This document shows, piece after piece, positions 1 through 6,083 of a DNA stretch of 8,441 nucleotides. Position 1 is the first letter of the stretch; each line of letters opens with the position of its first letter. A program made the translations under genes and the position numbers. Origin of the DNA: Clostridiales bacterium (GTDB lineage: Bacteria; Bacillota; Clostridia; Christensenellales; QALW01); the NCBI GenBank assembly GCA_018376855.1, contig JAHAAN010000080.1, positions 1-8,441 of the forward strand, given 5' to 3'. The notes below the pieces were generated by a model. It worked only from the letters and a program-made list of their open reading frames with translations, was not told the DNA's origin and did no database searches.

Positions 1-6
1 TGCGTG

Positions 7-549
7 CTATGATTCATAGATTTGATCCGGCGTAAAGATTTTATGCAGACGCTGATCGTGCGGCTGCGGCACAAATGCTTTGCAGAGCTGTTCGGAGTAC
101 GCCGCGCCGAAGAACGCGCAGTTTGGGCTTGTCCGCAGCAGATAGCGGTCGTAGTACCCGCGCCCCCAGCCCATTCGGAAGCAGTCGGGAGTAAACGCCA
201 AAAGCGGAACGATCACCAGATCAAGCTCCTGCGGCGGGATGATCTCGCCGATAGGCTCCAAAATGCCGAACGCGCCTTTTTTAAGAAGCCCGTTCGCTGC
301 GATCGCTTCCATTTGCGTATCGGAGATCACGCGCGGCAGCGCGGCGCGCTTGCCGTTTTGCAGCGCGTGCCGCAGCAGCGGAGAAACGTCCAGCTCTGCG
401 CCGAGCGCGCTGTAAAGCAGCACGGTTTTGGCGCAAAGATATTTTTCTTCCCGCATGATCGCCGCGCAGACAGCTTCGGAAGCGCGCAGACGGTCGCCGG
501 AAGAGATGCTTTCGCGTTTTGCGCGGCACTGCGCGCGCAGCACCGTCAT
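7..549 (-). CDS. fau: 5-formyltetrahydrofolate cyclo-ligase (MTHFS)
   Basis: This cytoplasmic enzyme converts 5-formyl-THF to 5,10-methenyl-THF using ATP, returning stored folate to the one-carbon pool. The 180-residue length is usual for the family. Visible family motifs are a basic N-terminus with R5, K11 and R12, GILEP at 95-99, VPLLAF at 114-119, the signature FRMGWGRGYYDRYL at 124-137 that forms part of the nucleotide/substrate site, and a C-terminal PQPHDQ at 161-166. The start ATG overlaps the alr stop codon as ATGA. I see no Shine-Dalgarno sequence just upstream (the preceding bases read ATTACTGCGGCGC), so translation is probably coupled to alr. The stop lies six bases from the window edge, so the next downstream gene cannot be judged. 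No key motif is missing and no frameshift is apparent. Confidence 0.95.
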   Translation of the reverse strand: MTVLRAQCRAKRESISSGDRLRASEAVCAAIMREEKYLCAKTVLLYSALGAELDVSPLLRHALQNGKRAALPRVISDTQMEAIAANGLLKKGAFGILEPIGEIIPPQELDLVIVPLLAFTPDCFRMGWGRGYYDRYLLRTSPNCAFFGAAYSEQLCKAFVPQPHDQRLHKIFTPDQIYES

Positions 550-1670
550 GCGCCGCAGTAATGCTTGGGCACACGCGCAGTGATGCCAAGCGTGATTTCA
601 TAAGGGATCGTTTCGGCCAGCTCGGCCATTTTATCGGCCCATATACTGACGTTCTCCTGCTGCCCGATCAGCGTAACGAGCGCGCCGGAGGAAGCGGAGG
701 GGATATCGGTAACGTCTATCATAAACTGATCCATGCAGACTCTGCCGACCACCGGCGCGCATGAGCCGCCGATCAGAACATAGCCGCGGTTGCTTAAGAT
801 GCGCTTATATCCGTCGCCGTAGCCTGCGGGCACGATGCCGATGCGCATTTCGCGCGGGGCGGTAAAGGTTCTGCCGTAGCCGACGGTTTCGCCGGCATGA
901 ATGGTTTTTACCTGTGTCAAGCGGGTTTCCCAGCGAAGCACCGGTTTTAAAGAGATTCGGCAAGCCGCGGCCGTTTCCGCAGAGGGATAATAGCCGTACA
1001 TAGCGATGCCGGGGCGGATCATATCGTAGTGATATTCAGGAAGCGTCAGCGCCACGGCGCTGCTGCCCGCGTGCATCAGCAGCGCAGGCCAGCCGGAGCA
1101 TTTGATAAACGCGCAGTGCCGCTCAAAAACAGCTGCCTGTTCGCGGGTAAAGGTAAGATCGGCGCAGTCTGAGGCGGCAAAGTGCGTAAAGGCGCCTTCA
1201 AGCTTGATATGCCGGCAAGTCTTCAGCGCGGCAAGCAGCCCCGAAAGCGCCTGCTCGCTCTGAACGCCCAAGCGGTTCATGCCTGTTTCAAGCTTGATAT
1301 GAACGCGCGCCGTTTTCCCTGAACGGCAGGCTGCCTGATCGAGCTGCTCCAGCGGTTCGCAGTCGTAAACGGTCAGGATCACATCGTTTTCTACGGCGTT
1401 TTTTAAAGAAGTAAACTGCGGAGCGCCCACGCAGAGGATGTTTCCGGCAATGCCTGCTTTTCGCAGCTGTTCGCCTTCCTCAACGGTGGCTACGCCGAAA
1501 TAATCCGCGCCGGCCTCCTGCGCGGCCTTGGCGCAGGGAAGAATTCCGTGGCCGTAGGCATCCGCCTTGACCATTGCCATTAAATGAGCGGCTTTTGAGC
1601 CTGCCGCGATGCTTTGTATGTTTTGTTTCAGCGCCGCCAGATCAACATAGGCGGCCGTCGGTCTTCCCAT
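546..1670 (-). CDS. alr: Alanine racemase, PLP-dependent
   Basis: This enzyme interconverts L- and D-alanine in the cytoplasm and supplies D-Ala for peptidoglycan. At 374 residues it is full length. The N-terminal TIM barrel opens with RPTAAYVDLAAL, and MVKADAYGHG at 33-42 carries the PLP-binding lysine K35. KLETGMNRLG at 126-135 has the conserved Arg R133, RPGIAMYG at 219-226 is the phosphate-side motif, and VGYGRTF at 263-269 carries the catalytic tyrosine Y265. The C-terminal beta domain contains AGYGDGYKR (282-290) and VGRVCMDQF (308-316). The start was chosen because the family begins a few residues before R-P-T. A GAAAGGA site lies at 1682-1688 with a rather long 11-nt spacer. It is the first gene of a two-gene unit with the cyclo-ligase. 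I do not see the acpS or mazE/mazF-type neighbours common around alr in other Firmicutes. Confidence 0.97.
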   Translation of the reverse strand: MGRPTAAYVDLAALKQNIQSIAAGSKAAHLMAMVKADAYGHGILPCAKAAQEAGADYFGVATVEEGEQLRKAGIAGNILCVGAPQFTSLKNAVENDVILTVYDCEPLEQLDQAACRSGKTARVHIKLETGMNRLGVQSEQALSGLLAALKTCRHIKLEGAFTHFAASDCADLTFTREQAAVFERHCAFIKCSGWPALLMHAGSSAVALTLPEYHYDMIRPGIAMYGYYPSAETAAACRISLKPVLRWETRLTQVKTIHAGETVGYGRTFTAPREMRIGIVPAGYGDGYKRILSNRGYVLIGGSCAPVVGRVCMDQFMIDVTDIPSASSGALVTLIGQQENVSIWADKMAELAETIPYEITLGITARVPKHYCGA

Positions 1671-1741
1671 GATATGCTACGTCCTTTCTTGCTGTCCGTT
1701 CATGTTTTGCAGGACCTTTTATAAAGCGATATACAATATTT

Positions 1742-1770
1742 ATTATATCGCAATTAGAGGGAAAAGAAAA
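1742..1770 (-). promoter_or_regulatory. Candidate promoter for alr
   Basis: The minus strand carries a perfect TATAAT at 1742-1747. At 17 bp spacing the -35 position (1765-1770) reads TTTTCT, only 3 of 6 matches to TTGACA, so the assignment rests on the -10 box and its AT-rich setting. It would give a leader of about 65 nt before the alr ATG at 1670. This is an inference from position and consensus only. Confidence 0.45.
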
Positions 1771-1797
1771 GTCTTTTAACGGCGCGAAAAAAAGATA

Positions 1798-1811
1798 TTT
1801 TGTAAACAAAA
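1798..1811. promoter_or_regulatory. Short inverted repeat, operator-like
   Basis: TTTTGT-AA-ACAAAA is a perfect 6-bp inverted repeat with a 2-bp centre. It lies about 50 bp upstream of the candidate alr -10 box. Short symmetric AT-rich sites of this kind can be transcription-factor operators, but I cannot assign a regulator, and such repeats also arise by chance in AT-rich DNA. Confidence 0.25.
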
Positions 1812-1895
1812 GGAAGGCGCGTTTATTTAAAATGGGTTGCATGTGATTGCAGAGGGAAAATTTGAAGAATATATCGCATATGTCGTTTTAAAAAG

Positions 1896-1921
1896 GAATT
1901 TTTTCGGTTAATAAAAAATTC
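1896..1921. repeat. Perfect 9-bp AT-rich inverted repeat
   Basis: GAATTTTTT at 1896-1904 is mirrored exactly by AAAAAATTC at 1913-1921, with an 8-nt loop CGGTTAAT. The right arm ends next to the -35 position (1924-1929) of the upstream candidate promoter of the kinase operon. CATATG hexamers lie at 1877-1882 and 1921-1926. An operator or a weak hairpin are both possible. It is not followed by a T run that would make it a clear terminator on the plus strand. Confidence 0.4.
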
Positions 1922-1923
1922 AT

Positions 1924-1952
1924 ATGACGAATGGAGGCTTTATTGGTATAAT
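1924..1952 (+). promoter_or_regulatory. Candidate upstream promoter of the kinase-rplI operon
   Basis: A perfect -10 TATAAT at 1947-1952 is preceded at 17 bp spacing by ATGACG at 1924-1929, which matches TTGACA at 4 of 6 positions. It would give a leader of about 80 nt before the kinase start. It directly follows the 1896-1921 inverted repeat. Assigned by consensus only. Confidence 0.5.
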
Positions 1953-1965
1953 CATGACATAGGTA

Positions 1966-1994
1966 TTTTCTTTTTTCGTTTTTTTTGCTATAAT
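1966..1994 (+). promoter_or_regulatory. Candidate proximal extended -10 promoter
   Basis: TGCTATAAT at 1986-1994 is a perfect TATAAT with the TGn extension just upstream. The -35 position (1966-1971, TTTTCT) is poor, but extended -10 promoters tolerate this, and the stretch upstream is T-rich. Initiation near 2001 would leave a leader of about 40 nt to the ATG at 2042. Together with the 1924-1952 site it suggests tandem promoters. Confidence 0.55.
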
Positions 1995-2041
1995 AAAGCA
2001 ATACGACAGCCATGCTGACAGATTCGTAGCAGGAAAAGCCT

Positions 2042-2956
2042 ATGATGATGATTATTGCCAATCCGCTCTCCGGCGGGGGAACAGGAGAAAAATACGCATC
2101 CGCCGTGGAGGCGGCGCTTCGGGGAAAAGGGGTTCCGTTTTCGCTGAGAAGAACGCAGTATCGCGGGCATGCCGTGAAGCTGGCGCAAGAGGCGGCGGAG
2201 CAAGGCTGCGAGGCTGTTGTGGCGCTTGGAGGGGACGGCACGTTTCAGGAGGTCGTTACGGGGCTTGGCAGCTGCACGGCGACGGTGGGCTTTATTGCAG
2301 CCGGCACCGGGAACGATTTTATCAGAACGGTCGGGCTGCCGAAGGATCCGCTTGAAGCGCTTGAGGTGATTTTGCAGGGCAGTACCTGCGGCCTTGATCT
2401 GTTGGAGTGCGGAGGCGGAAACAGATGCCTGAATATTGCGGGAACGGGGCTGGATGTGGAGCTGCTGATCCGCTCGATCCGCTATCGAAAGCATGTTAAA
2501 AGCTCGCTTTCCTATTATCTGTCGCTGATCGTTACGCTGTTTTCTTTCTCGTTTCGGGATTTTACGGTGCGTGTGGACGGCGGCGAGGAGAGGCAGTTTC
2601 GCGCAATGATGCTTTCGGCTGCGAATGGCCGTTATTGCGGCGGCGGGCTTCCCGTGGCGCCCGAGGCGCTCTGCAACGACGGAAAGATCGATCTGATTAT
2701 TATACATAAGCTTCCCCGCATTTTGCTGCCGTATTTGTTTGTGCGCTTTCTCAAAGGGGAGCTGCTGAGCCTTCGGTATGCGCAATGTATTCGGTGTGAG
2801 CAGGTGGAGATCAACATGAAGCAGCCGCTTCCGTTTAATGTGGACGGGGAGCTGATTGACGGCCTTCCTTTTACGGCGCGGGTGCTGCCCAATGCCGTCA
2901 GGATGTTCTGCAAGGCGGAGCGGGAGAAAAAAGAAACGCAAAGGAGTGATGCATGA
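2042..2956 (+). CDS. Diacylglycerol/sphingosine-kinase-family lipid kinase (DagK/YegS/BmrU type)
   Basis: The protein is predicted to phosphorylate a lipid hydroxyl, probably diacylglycerol, with ATP at the inner membrane face, recycling DAG into phospholipid synthesis. At 304 residues it is typical for soluble bacterial members. The N-terminal nucleotide domain has NPLSGGG at 7-13, the hallmark GGDGT at 63-67 and GTGNDF at 88-93. The C-terminal beta domain has the GGGLPVAPEA stretch with downstream DGKIDLI (200-219) and NVDGE at 266-270. Three ATG codons lie in tandem (MMMIIANP). An AGGA at 2031-2034 sits 7 nt before the first, so I keep 2042. It leads a likely four-gene operon and overlaps the next gene by ATGA. 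The exact substrate cannot be read from sequence, since family members also act on other lipids. Confidence 0.92.
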   Translation: MMMIIANPLSGGGTGEKYASAVEAALRGKGVPFSLRRTQYRGHAVKLAQEAAEQGCEAVVALGGDGTFQEVVTGLGSCTATVGFIAAGTGNDFIRTVGLPKDPLEALEVILQGSTCGLDLLECGGGNRCLNIAGTGLDVELLIRSIRYRKHVKSSLSYYLSLIVTLFSFSFRDFTVRVDGGEERQFRAMMLSAANGRYCGGGLPVAPEALCNDGKIDLIIIHKLPRILLPYLFVRFLKGELLSLRYAQCIRCEQVEINMKQPLPFNVDGELIDGLPFTARVLPNAVRMFCKAEREKKETQRSDA

Positions 2957-4068
2957 TGCGTCAGAGGGCGTATCGCAGGTATGGAAGCCGAAGAAAACGC
3001 CGCAATTTCCGCGCATGGGCGCTGCTTTCCATTGTGCTGGTTTTAGTGCTCACGGTACTTGGGCTGATTCTGTTTTTGCCCAAGGAGGAAGGGCGCTTTG
3101 GGAGCGAGCTGAAAAGGCTGGAAGCGCCGGAGAACGCTGAGCTTATTCCTTTTTCGGCAGGGGCGGTCTATATTGATCCGGAATCGCAGAGTCTGTATTA
3201 TCTTAACCGGAACGGGGAAGCTAAATGGGGGTTTTCCGGAACGGTATCCGGCATGAAGACGGCCGTTTCCTCTTCGCGCATGGCGGTGTATTATTCCTCC
3301 AAGCTTCAGGTGATCGGGAACAACGGCAGCCTGATCTATTCCAAGGTTTTTGATTATCCGATTCAGGATCTGAAGCTGAGCGACGGCGTGTGCGCGTTTC
3401 TGCAATATCAAGGCACGGCGAAAAATGTTGTGGTGGTCAGTGCCGCAGGGGAGCAGCTGGATACGCTTACGGAGCAGACGGGGCAGGAACTGCTTGATTT
3501 TGGCGTTTTCGGTTCTGCGGGCGTATGGCAGATCACGGTAGATACGGGATCGGTTAAGCCGGTGTATCGCTTTTTCACATATCGCTACGAGAGCAACAAG
3601 CTCATTACGGTTTCCTATACGACGTCGGATCAGATGATTTATTATCCGGTGTTTTATAAGGACAGTATTTCGCTGATCGGAACAAGCGATGTAATCAGCA
3701 TTGATTATACGGGCAAGTTTCTGCGCAGAGTTCGCTGCAACGGCTATGAGCTTGCGCGGCGGGATACGCAGTACACAAGCGCGGTGCTGCTGATGAAGCC
3801 GGTGGGGCAGGCGCGCAATGAGACGCTGTGCATCGACGGGGATTTTTCCTCCTTTGTGCTTTCGGAGCAGGAGCCGATTCTTGAAACCGTGCTTACGGAT
3901 CGCTATTATTATGTGTTTACGCAGCATCATTTATATACATACGCTGTCGGAAAAATGACGCGTAAGCGCTATACGCTTCCGGAAACGATCTCCCGTGTGC
4001 TTCCGGGGCTGGAGAAGCAGGTTGTTTTGATTGGGGAGAGCGGGCGCTATCTGTTGGCGCTTGATTAA
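2953..4068 (+). CDS. Membrane-anchored beta-propeller-like protein, DUF5711-like
   Basis: This 371-residue protein has no known function that I can name. The N-terminus is strongly basic (many R/K in residues 3-20), followed by one membrane segment at about 21-42 and a long extracytoplasmic domain, a positive-inside arrangement typical of a signal anchor. The domain is rich in short beta strands with repeated patterns such as AVYIDPESQSLYYLN, GVCAFLQY, ISIDYTGKFLRRV and YYYVFTQHHLYTYAV, suggesting a beta-propeller. The overall design resembles the clostridial DUF5711 family; that assignment is from memory and not tested. The start has an ideal AAGGAG at 2941-2946 with 6 nt spacing and overlaps the kinase stop by ATGA, implying coupled translation. 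A second ATG follows at once. Its placement between a lipid kinase and a CvpA-like protein hints at an envelope role. Confidence 0.8.
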   Translation: MMRQRAYRRYGSRRKRRNFRAWALLSIVLVLVLTVLGLILFLPKEEGRFGSELKRLEAPENAELIPFSAGAVYIDPESQSLYYLNRNGEAKWGFSGTVSGMKTAVSSSRMAVYYSSKLQVIGNNGSLIYSKVFDYPIQDLKLSDGVCAFLQYQGTAKNVVVVSAAGEQLDTLTEQTGQELLDFGVFGSAGVWQITVDTGSVKPVYRFFTYRYESNKLITVSYTTSDQMIYYPVFYKDSISLIGTSDVISIDYTGKFLRRVRCNGYELARRDTQYTSAVLLMKPVGQARNETLCIDGDFSSFVLSEQEPILETVLTDRYYYVFTQHHLYTYAVGKMTRKRYTLPETISRVLPGLEKQVVLIGESGRYLLALD

Positions 4069-4091
4069 AAAGCTTTGAAAGGAAAGAAAAC

Positions 4092-4826
4092 ATGAGTATT
4101 TTTGATCTTTTGGTGCTGCTCATGCTGGGGCTGGGATTTTTGATTGGCTGGTATAAGGGCTTTCTCAATACGCTTGCCAATATAGCTTCCCTGTTCGTTG
4201 CATGGCTGATGGCGTTTTTATTCAACGGAGCGCTTGCTTCGCTGTTCAATGCCAAAACCAATCTCGGTCAGACCTTGCTGTATTATACAGCCGGGGCGGA
4301 AAAGCTTTCGGATATGACCGTGGCCAGTGCCGATGTTGCGTCGTTGAGCGTAGAGAGGATCCACGACATCATTTCTACTTCTGCACTGCCGGAACCGATG
4401 GCGAATCAGCTGGAGTATAATATCGTCAATCAGGTGTTTTTTCAGGATGGGATTGTAACGCTGAGCGATTACTTCAACCAAACGCTGATTAACCTTACGC
4501 TGCATCTGATCAGCTTTTTGGTGATTTATTTAGGGCTTCGGCTTATTGCGAGCTTTCTCATTGAACTGTACGATCATTCGTTCCGTTTGCCGGTGTTAAA
4601 AAAGAATGATTCGCTTTTCGGCGGGCTTTTCGGTCTGCTTCAGGGCGTGATGATTGCATACGTTGTTTTTTCGGTGATGCCGGTGCTTTCCGCCGTGTTG
4701 GATCTTTCAGCCATTACGCTGCCGGGAAGCTCGCAGAATTTGATGGATTCGCTGAATCACTCGTTTTTAGGGGGCTTTTTCTATCGCTCCAATATTATAT
4801 TCAATGTGCTTTCCGGGCGGCTGTAG
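4092..4826 (+). CDS. CvpA-like integral membrane protein
   Basis: This is a 244-residue membrane protein. Hydrophobic segments lie at about 3-19, 27-48, 133-158 and 178-203. The opening resembles the CvpA (colicin V production) family: a first helix running into GFLIGWYKGFL (15-25), and later NDSLFGGLFGLLQGV (172-186), a glycine-rich G-x3-G helix preceded by a basic turn. It is longer than the Escherichia coli protein, mainly through an 85-residue polar loop (about 49-132) between helices 2 and 3. The molecular role of CvpA-family proteins is poorly defined, with links to envelope homeostasis. An AAAGGA site at 4078-4083 is 8 nt from the ATG. It follows the previous gene by 23 bp and precedes rplI by about 45 bp, so co-transcription is likely. 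Confidence 0.82.
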   Translation: MSIFDLLVLLMLGLGFLIGWYKGFLNTLANIASLFVAWLMAFLFNGALASLFNAKTNLGQTLLYYTAGAEKLSDMTVASADVASLSVERIHDIISTSALPEPMANQLEYNIVNQVFFQDGIVTLSDYFNQTLINLTLHLISFLVIYLGLRLIASFLIELYDHSFRLPVLKKNDSLFGGLFGLLQGVMIAYVVFSVMPVLSAVLDLSAITLPGSSQNLMDSLNHSFLGGFFYRSNIIFNVLSGRL

Positions 4827-4871
4827 CGGGTGCGCCGACGAGGAAGATTTTAAGGAAGGGTGGTATCTGTT

Positions 4872-5321
4872 ATGAAGGTGATTTTACTTAAGGATATTAA
4901 AGGAACCGGCAAGAAGGATCAGATCATTGAGGCAAGCGACGGCTTTGCGCGCAATTATCTGATTCCGAAAAAGCTGGCGGTGGAGGCGACAGGCGCAAAC
5001 ATGACAATTCTGCGCCAGCAGCAGGATTCCGCACAGCACAAGCAGGAGCTTGCGCGGCAGGAGGCCGAGGCGCTCAGCAAGCGGATCGCGTCGCTTTCGG
5101 TAAGTGTGGAGATGAAGATCGGAAAAGACGGCAGACCGTTCGGCTCTGTCAACGCCAAGGAGCTTGCGGATGCGCTTCAGGCGCAGCATGGGATCAGTGT
5201 GGATAAAAAGAAGATCTCTATTGACGGGCAAGTTAAAGCGCTGGGAAATTACGCTGCCGAGGTGAAGCTTTATCCGGGGATTTCCGCCAAGCTTGCATTT
5301 GCGGTTAAGGAGATGCAGTGA
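4872..5321 (+). CDS. rplI: Large-subunit ribosomal protein bL9
   Basis: L9 binds 23S rRNA at the base of the L1 stalk and helps maintain reading frame. The 149-residue length is normal. The N-terminal domain MKVILLKDIKGTGKKDQIIEA and the rRNA-binding signature continuing DGFARNYLIPKKLA (23-36) are characteristic. A long charged connecting helix spans about 45-75, and the C-terminal domain carries GKDGRPFGSV (84-93). I start at ATG 4872, not at the upstream in-frame GTG 4860, because the family begins M-K-V-I-L-L; AAGGAAGGG at 4852-4860 then serves as the binding site with an 11-nt spacer. It is the last gene before the 5361-5420 hairpin. The gdpP and dnaB genes that often flank rplI in Firmicutes are absent here. 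Confidence 0.97.
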   Translation: MKVILLKDIKGTGKKDQIIEASDGFARNYLIPKKLAVEATGANMTILRQQQDSAQHKQELARQEAEALSKRIASLSVSVEMKIGKDGRPFGSVNAKELADALQAQHGISVDKKKISIDGQVKALGNYAAEVKLYPGISAKLAFAVKEMQ

Positions 5322-5360
5322 TAGTGCGGATAGGGATGTTTGTGGGTCAATAAAAAGCGT

Positions 5361-5420
5361 AAAAACGGAGGCCGGAACGCTTTACGCAGAGTAAAGCTTC
5401 AGCCTCCGTTTTGTTTTTTG
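5361..5420. terminator. Nested-hairpin, probably bidirectional terminator
   Basis: The outer stem pairs AAAACGGAGGC (5362-5372) with GCCTCCGTTTT (5402-5412). Inside it GAA (5375-5377) pairs with TTC, and GCTTTAC (5379-5385) pairs with GTAAAGC (5391-5397) around a GCAGA loop, giving about 21 bp in all with a small internal loop and one bulge. On the plus strand it is followed by GTTTTTTG, a good terminator for the rplI operon 40 bp downstream of its stop. On the minus strand the sequence after the stem is also T-rich (5351-5365), so it can end leftward transcripts from the transporter genes too. Confidence 0.88.
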
Positions 5421-5594
5421 AACGGAAATCTTTGGTTAAGCCGGAGATTTGTATAAAGAGAGTTAGTTCCAAGCATGGGGTGGGGCTGTGTGAAAAAGGG
5501 CGGCGGAAGGGGCGCGAGCCGCTGCGCCGGGAGCAGGGCGGACGGCTGGAAGCGGGTCGGGCGCGGAAGTCGCCCTTGTCGGTCTTGAACAGAT
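5421..5594. other. Gene-free stretch with a GC-rich block
   Basis: Between the terminator and the stop of the leftward lipoprotein lie 174 bp without a gene I can support. The right part is remarkably GC-rich: I count 63 G/C in the 80 bases 5501-5580. Overlapping open frames exist on both strands, but they read as Arg/Pro/Gly-rich low-complexity with no family and no convincing ribosome binding site. Two short stems are possible (GGCGC 5511-5515 with GCGCC 5524-5528; GGGCG 5559-5563 with CGCCC 5571-5575). It could be the 3' untranslated region of the minus-strand operon, a structured RNA or a dispersed intergenic repeat; none can be shown here. Confidence 0.5.
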
Positions 5595-6083
5595 TTATTC
5601 TGCGTATGCGGAGGAAAGGACGATCGTACCGGTGAAGTTTTCATAACACAGCATAATATAATTTCCGCCGCCGTTTAGCTTCAGCTCCGTTTCCAAGCGG
5701 CCGTACTCGTCGGCGGGATATTCTTTGACGGATGCGCCTAAACGAATGCGAAGTGTTGCTTTTCCTGAAACGGTTTCTATGCTTGCGAAGAGCTTCAATA
5801 TCCGTTCTTTGACGGATGCTCCGCCGAAGATCACCTCGCGGCCGGAAGCGCTGCTGCACTGTGCACGGTATTCGCCTGTGTAGGCGTCCTTTGCGCAGCT
5901 ACGCTGACCGATCAGATTTCTGTCGCCTGTGATTTGGCTTTGGCTGAGCCATTCTGCAAAGCGGTCAAAGCGCTCAACGGCGTTCTGTGGGTCAAAACGG
6001 GCAAATGAGGAACAGGCCACGCAGGAAGATAGGCATAGAAGCAGCCATAATAAGCATATTGTAGTAAGGATTCTTCTTATCAT
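5595..6083 (-). CDS. Small putative lipoprotein linked to an ABC transporter
   Basis: I do not recognise the family of this 162-residue protein. Residues 1-20 form a lipoprotein-type signal: M-I-R-R, a hydrophobic core ILTTICLLWLLLCL, then the lipobox L-S-S-C with Cys21 as the likely lipidated residue (a second cysteine, C24, follows V-A). The mature part has an acidic/aromatic helix-like segment (DPQNAVERFDRFAEWL, 31-46) and a C-terminal beta-rich region (about 83-157). The hexapeptide GASVKE occurs twice (88-93 and 116-121), encoded by an identical 15-bp DNA repeat. GGAGGA at 6091-6096 lies 7 nt before the ATG, inside the end of the permease gene, and the start codon directly abuts the permease stop. 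It is therefore surely translated with the transporter and could be an accessory or sensing subunit. Confidence 0.78.
   Translation of the reverse strand: MIRRILTTICLLWLLLCLSSCVACSSFARFDPQNAVERFDRFAEWLSQSQITGDRNLIGQRSCAKDAYTGEYRAQCSSASGREVIFGGASVKERILKLFASIETVSGKATLRIRLGASVKEYPADEYGRLETELKLNGGGNYIMLCYENFTGTIVLSSAYAE
5721..5819. repeat. 15-bp direct repeat inside the lipoprotein gene
   Basis: TTCTTTGACGGATGC occurs at 5721-5735 and again at 5805-5819, exactly 84 bp (28 codons) apart and in the same reading frame. Both copies encode the -ASVKE part of the two GASVKE hexapeptides. By rough expectation an exact 15-mer repeat this close is unlikely by chance, so it may mark an old internal duplication. 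Confidence 0.7.

Larger units (their letters stand above)
1671..2041. other. AT-rich divergent intergenic region
   Basis: These 371 bp separate the leftward alr unit from the rightward kinase operon. They are much richer in A+T than the flanking genes and hold candidate promoters for both directions plus two inverted repeats (1798-1811 and 1896-1921). A 66-codon minus-strand reading frame crosses it (1642-1842), but I see no protein family in it and it runs out of frame into alr, so I do not call it a gene. I see no tRNA, riboswitch or terminator here. Confidence 0.7.

Noticed and set aside
1642..1842. 66-codon minus-strand frame upstream of alr
   Set aside because: It runs out of frame into the alr start, has no family resemblance, and its composition is that of AT-rich intergenic DNA crossed by the alr promoter region.
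1988..3016. Long minus-strand frame opposite the lipid kinase
   Set aside because: It is antisense to a gene with clear GGDGT and GTGNDF motifs; the product is Arg/His-rich shadow sequence with no recognisable domain.
3043..3930. Long minus-strand frame opposite the propeller-like gene
   Set aside because: The plus-strand gene has an ideal ribosome binding site, operon coupling and a sensible membrane anchor; the antisense frame has none of these.
4860..4871. Upstream GTG as the rplI start
   Set aside because: It would add MVSV before the universal MKVILL start and would fall inside the ribosome binding site.
5491..5526. Minus-strand terminator from GCGGC/GCCGC followed by CCTTTTT
   Set aside because: Only five base pairs with a 13-nt loop; the shared hairpin at 5361-5420 is far stronger.
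5399..5644. Possible small Pro/Arg-rich genes on either strand of the GC-rich block
   Set aside because: They overlap the terminator and the lipoprotein 3' end, lack a convincing ribosome binding site and look like low-complexity translation of GC-rich DNA.
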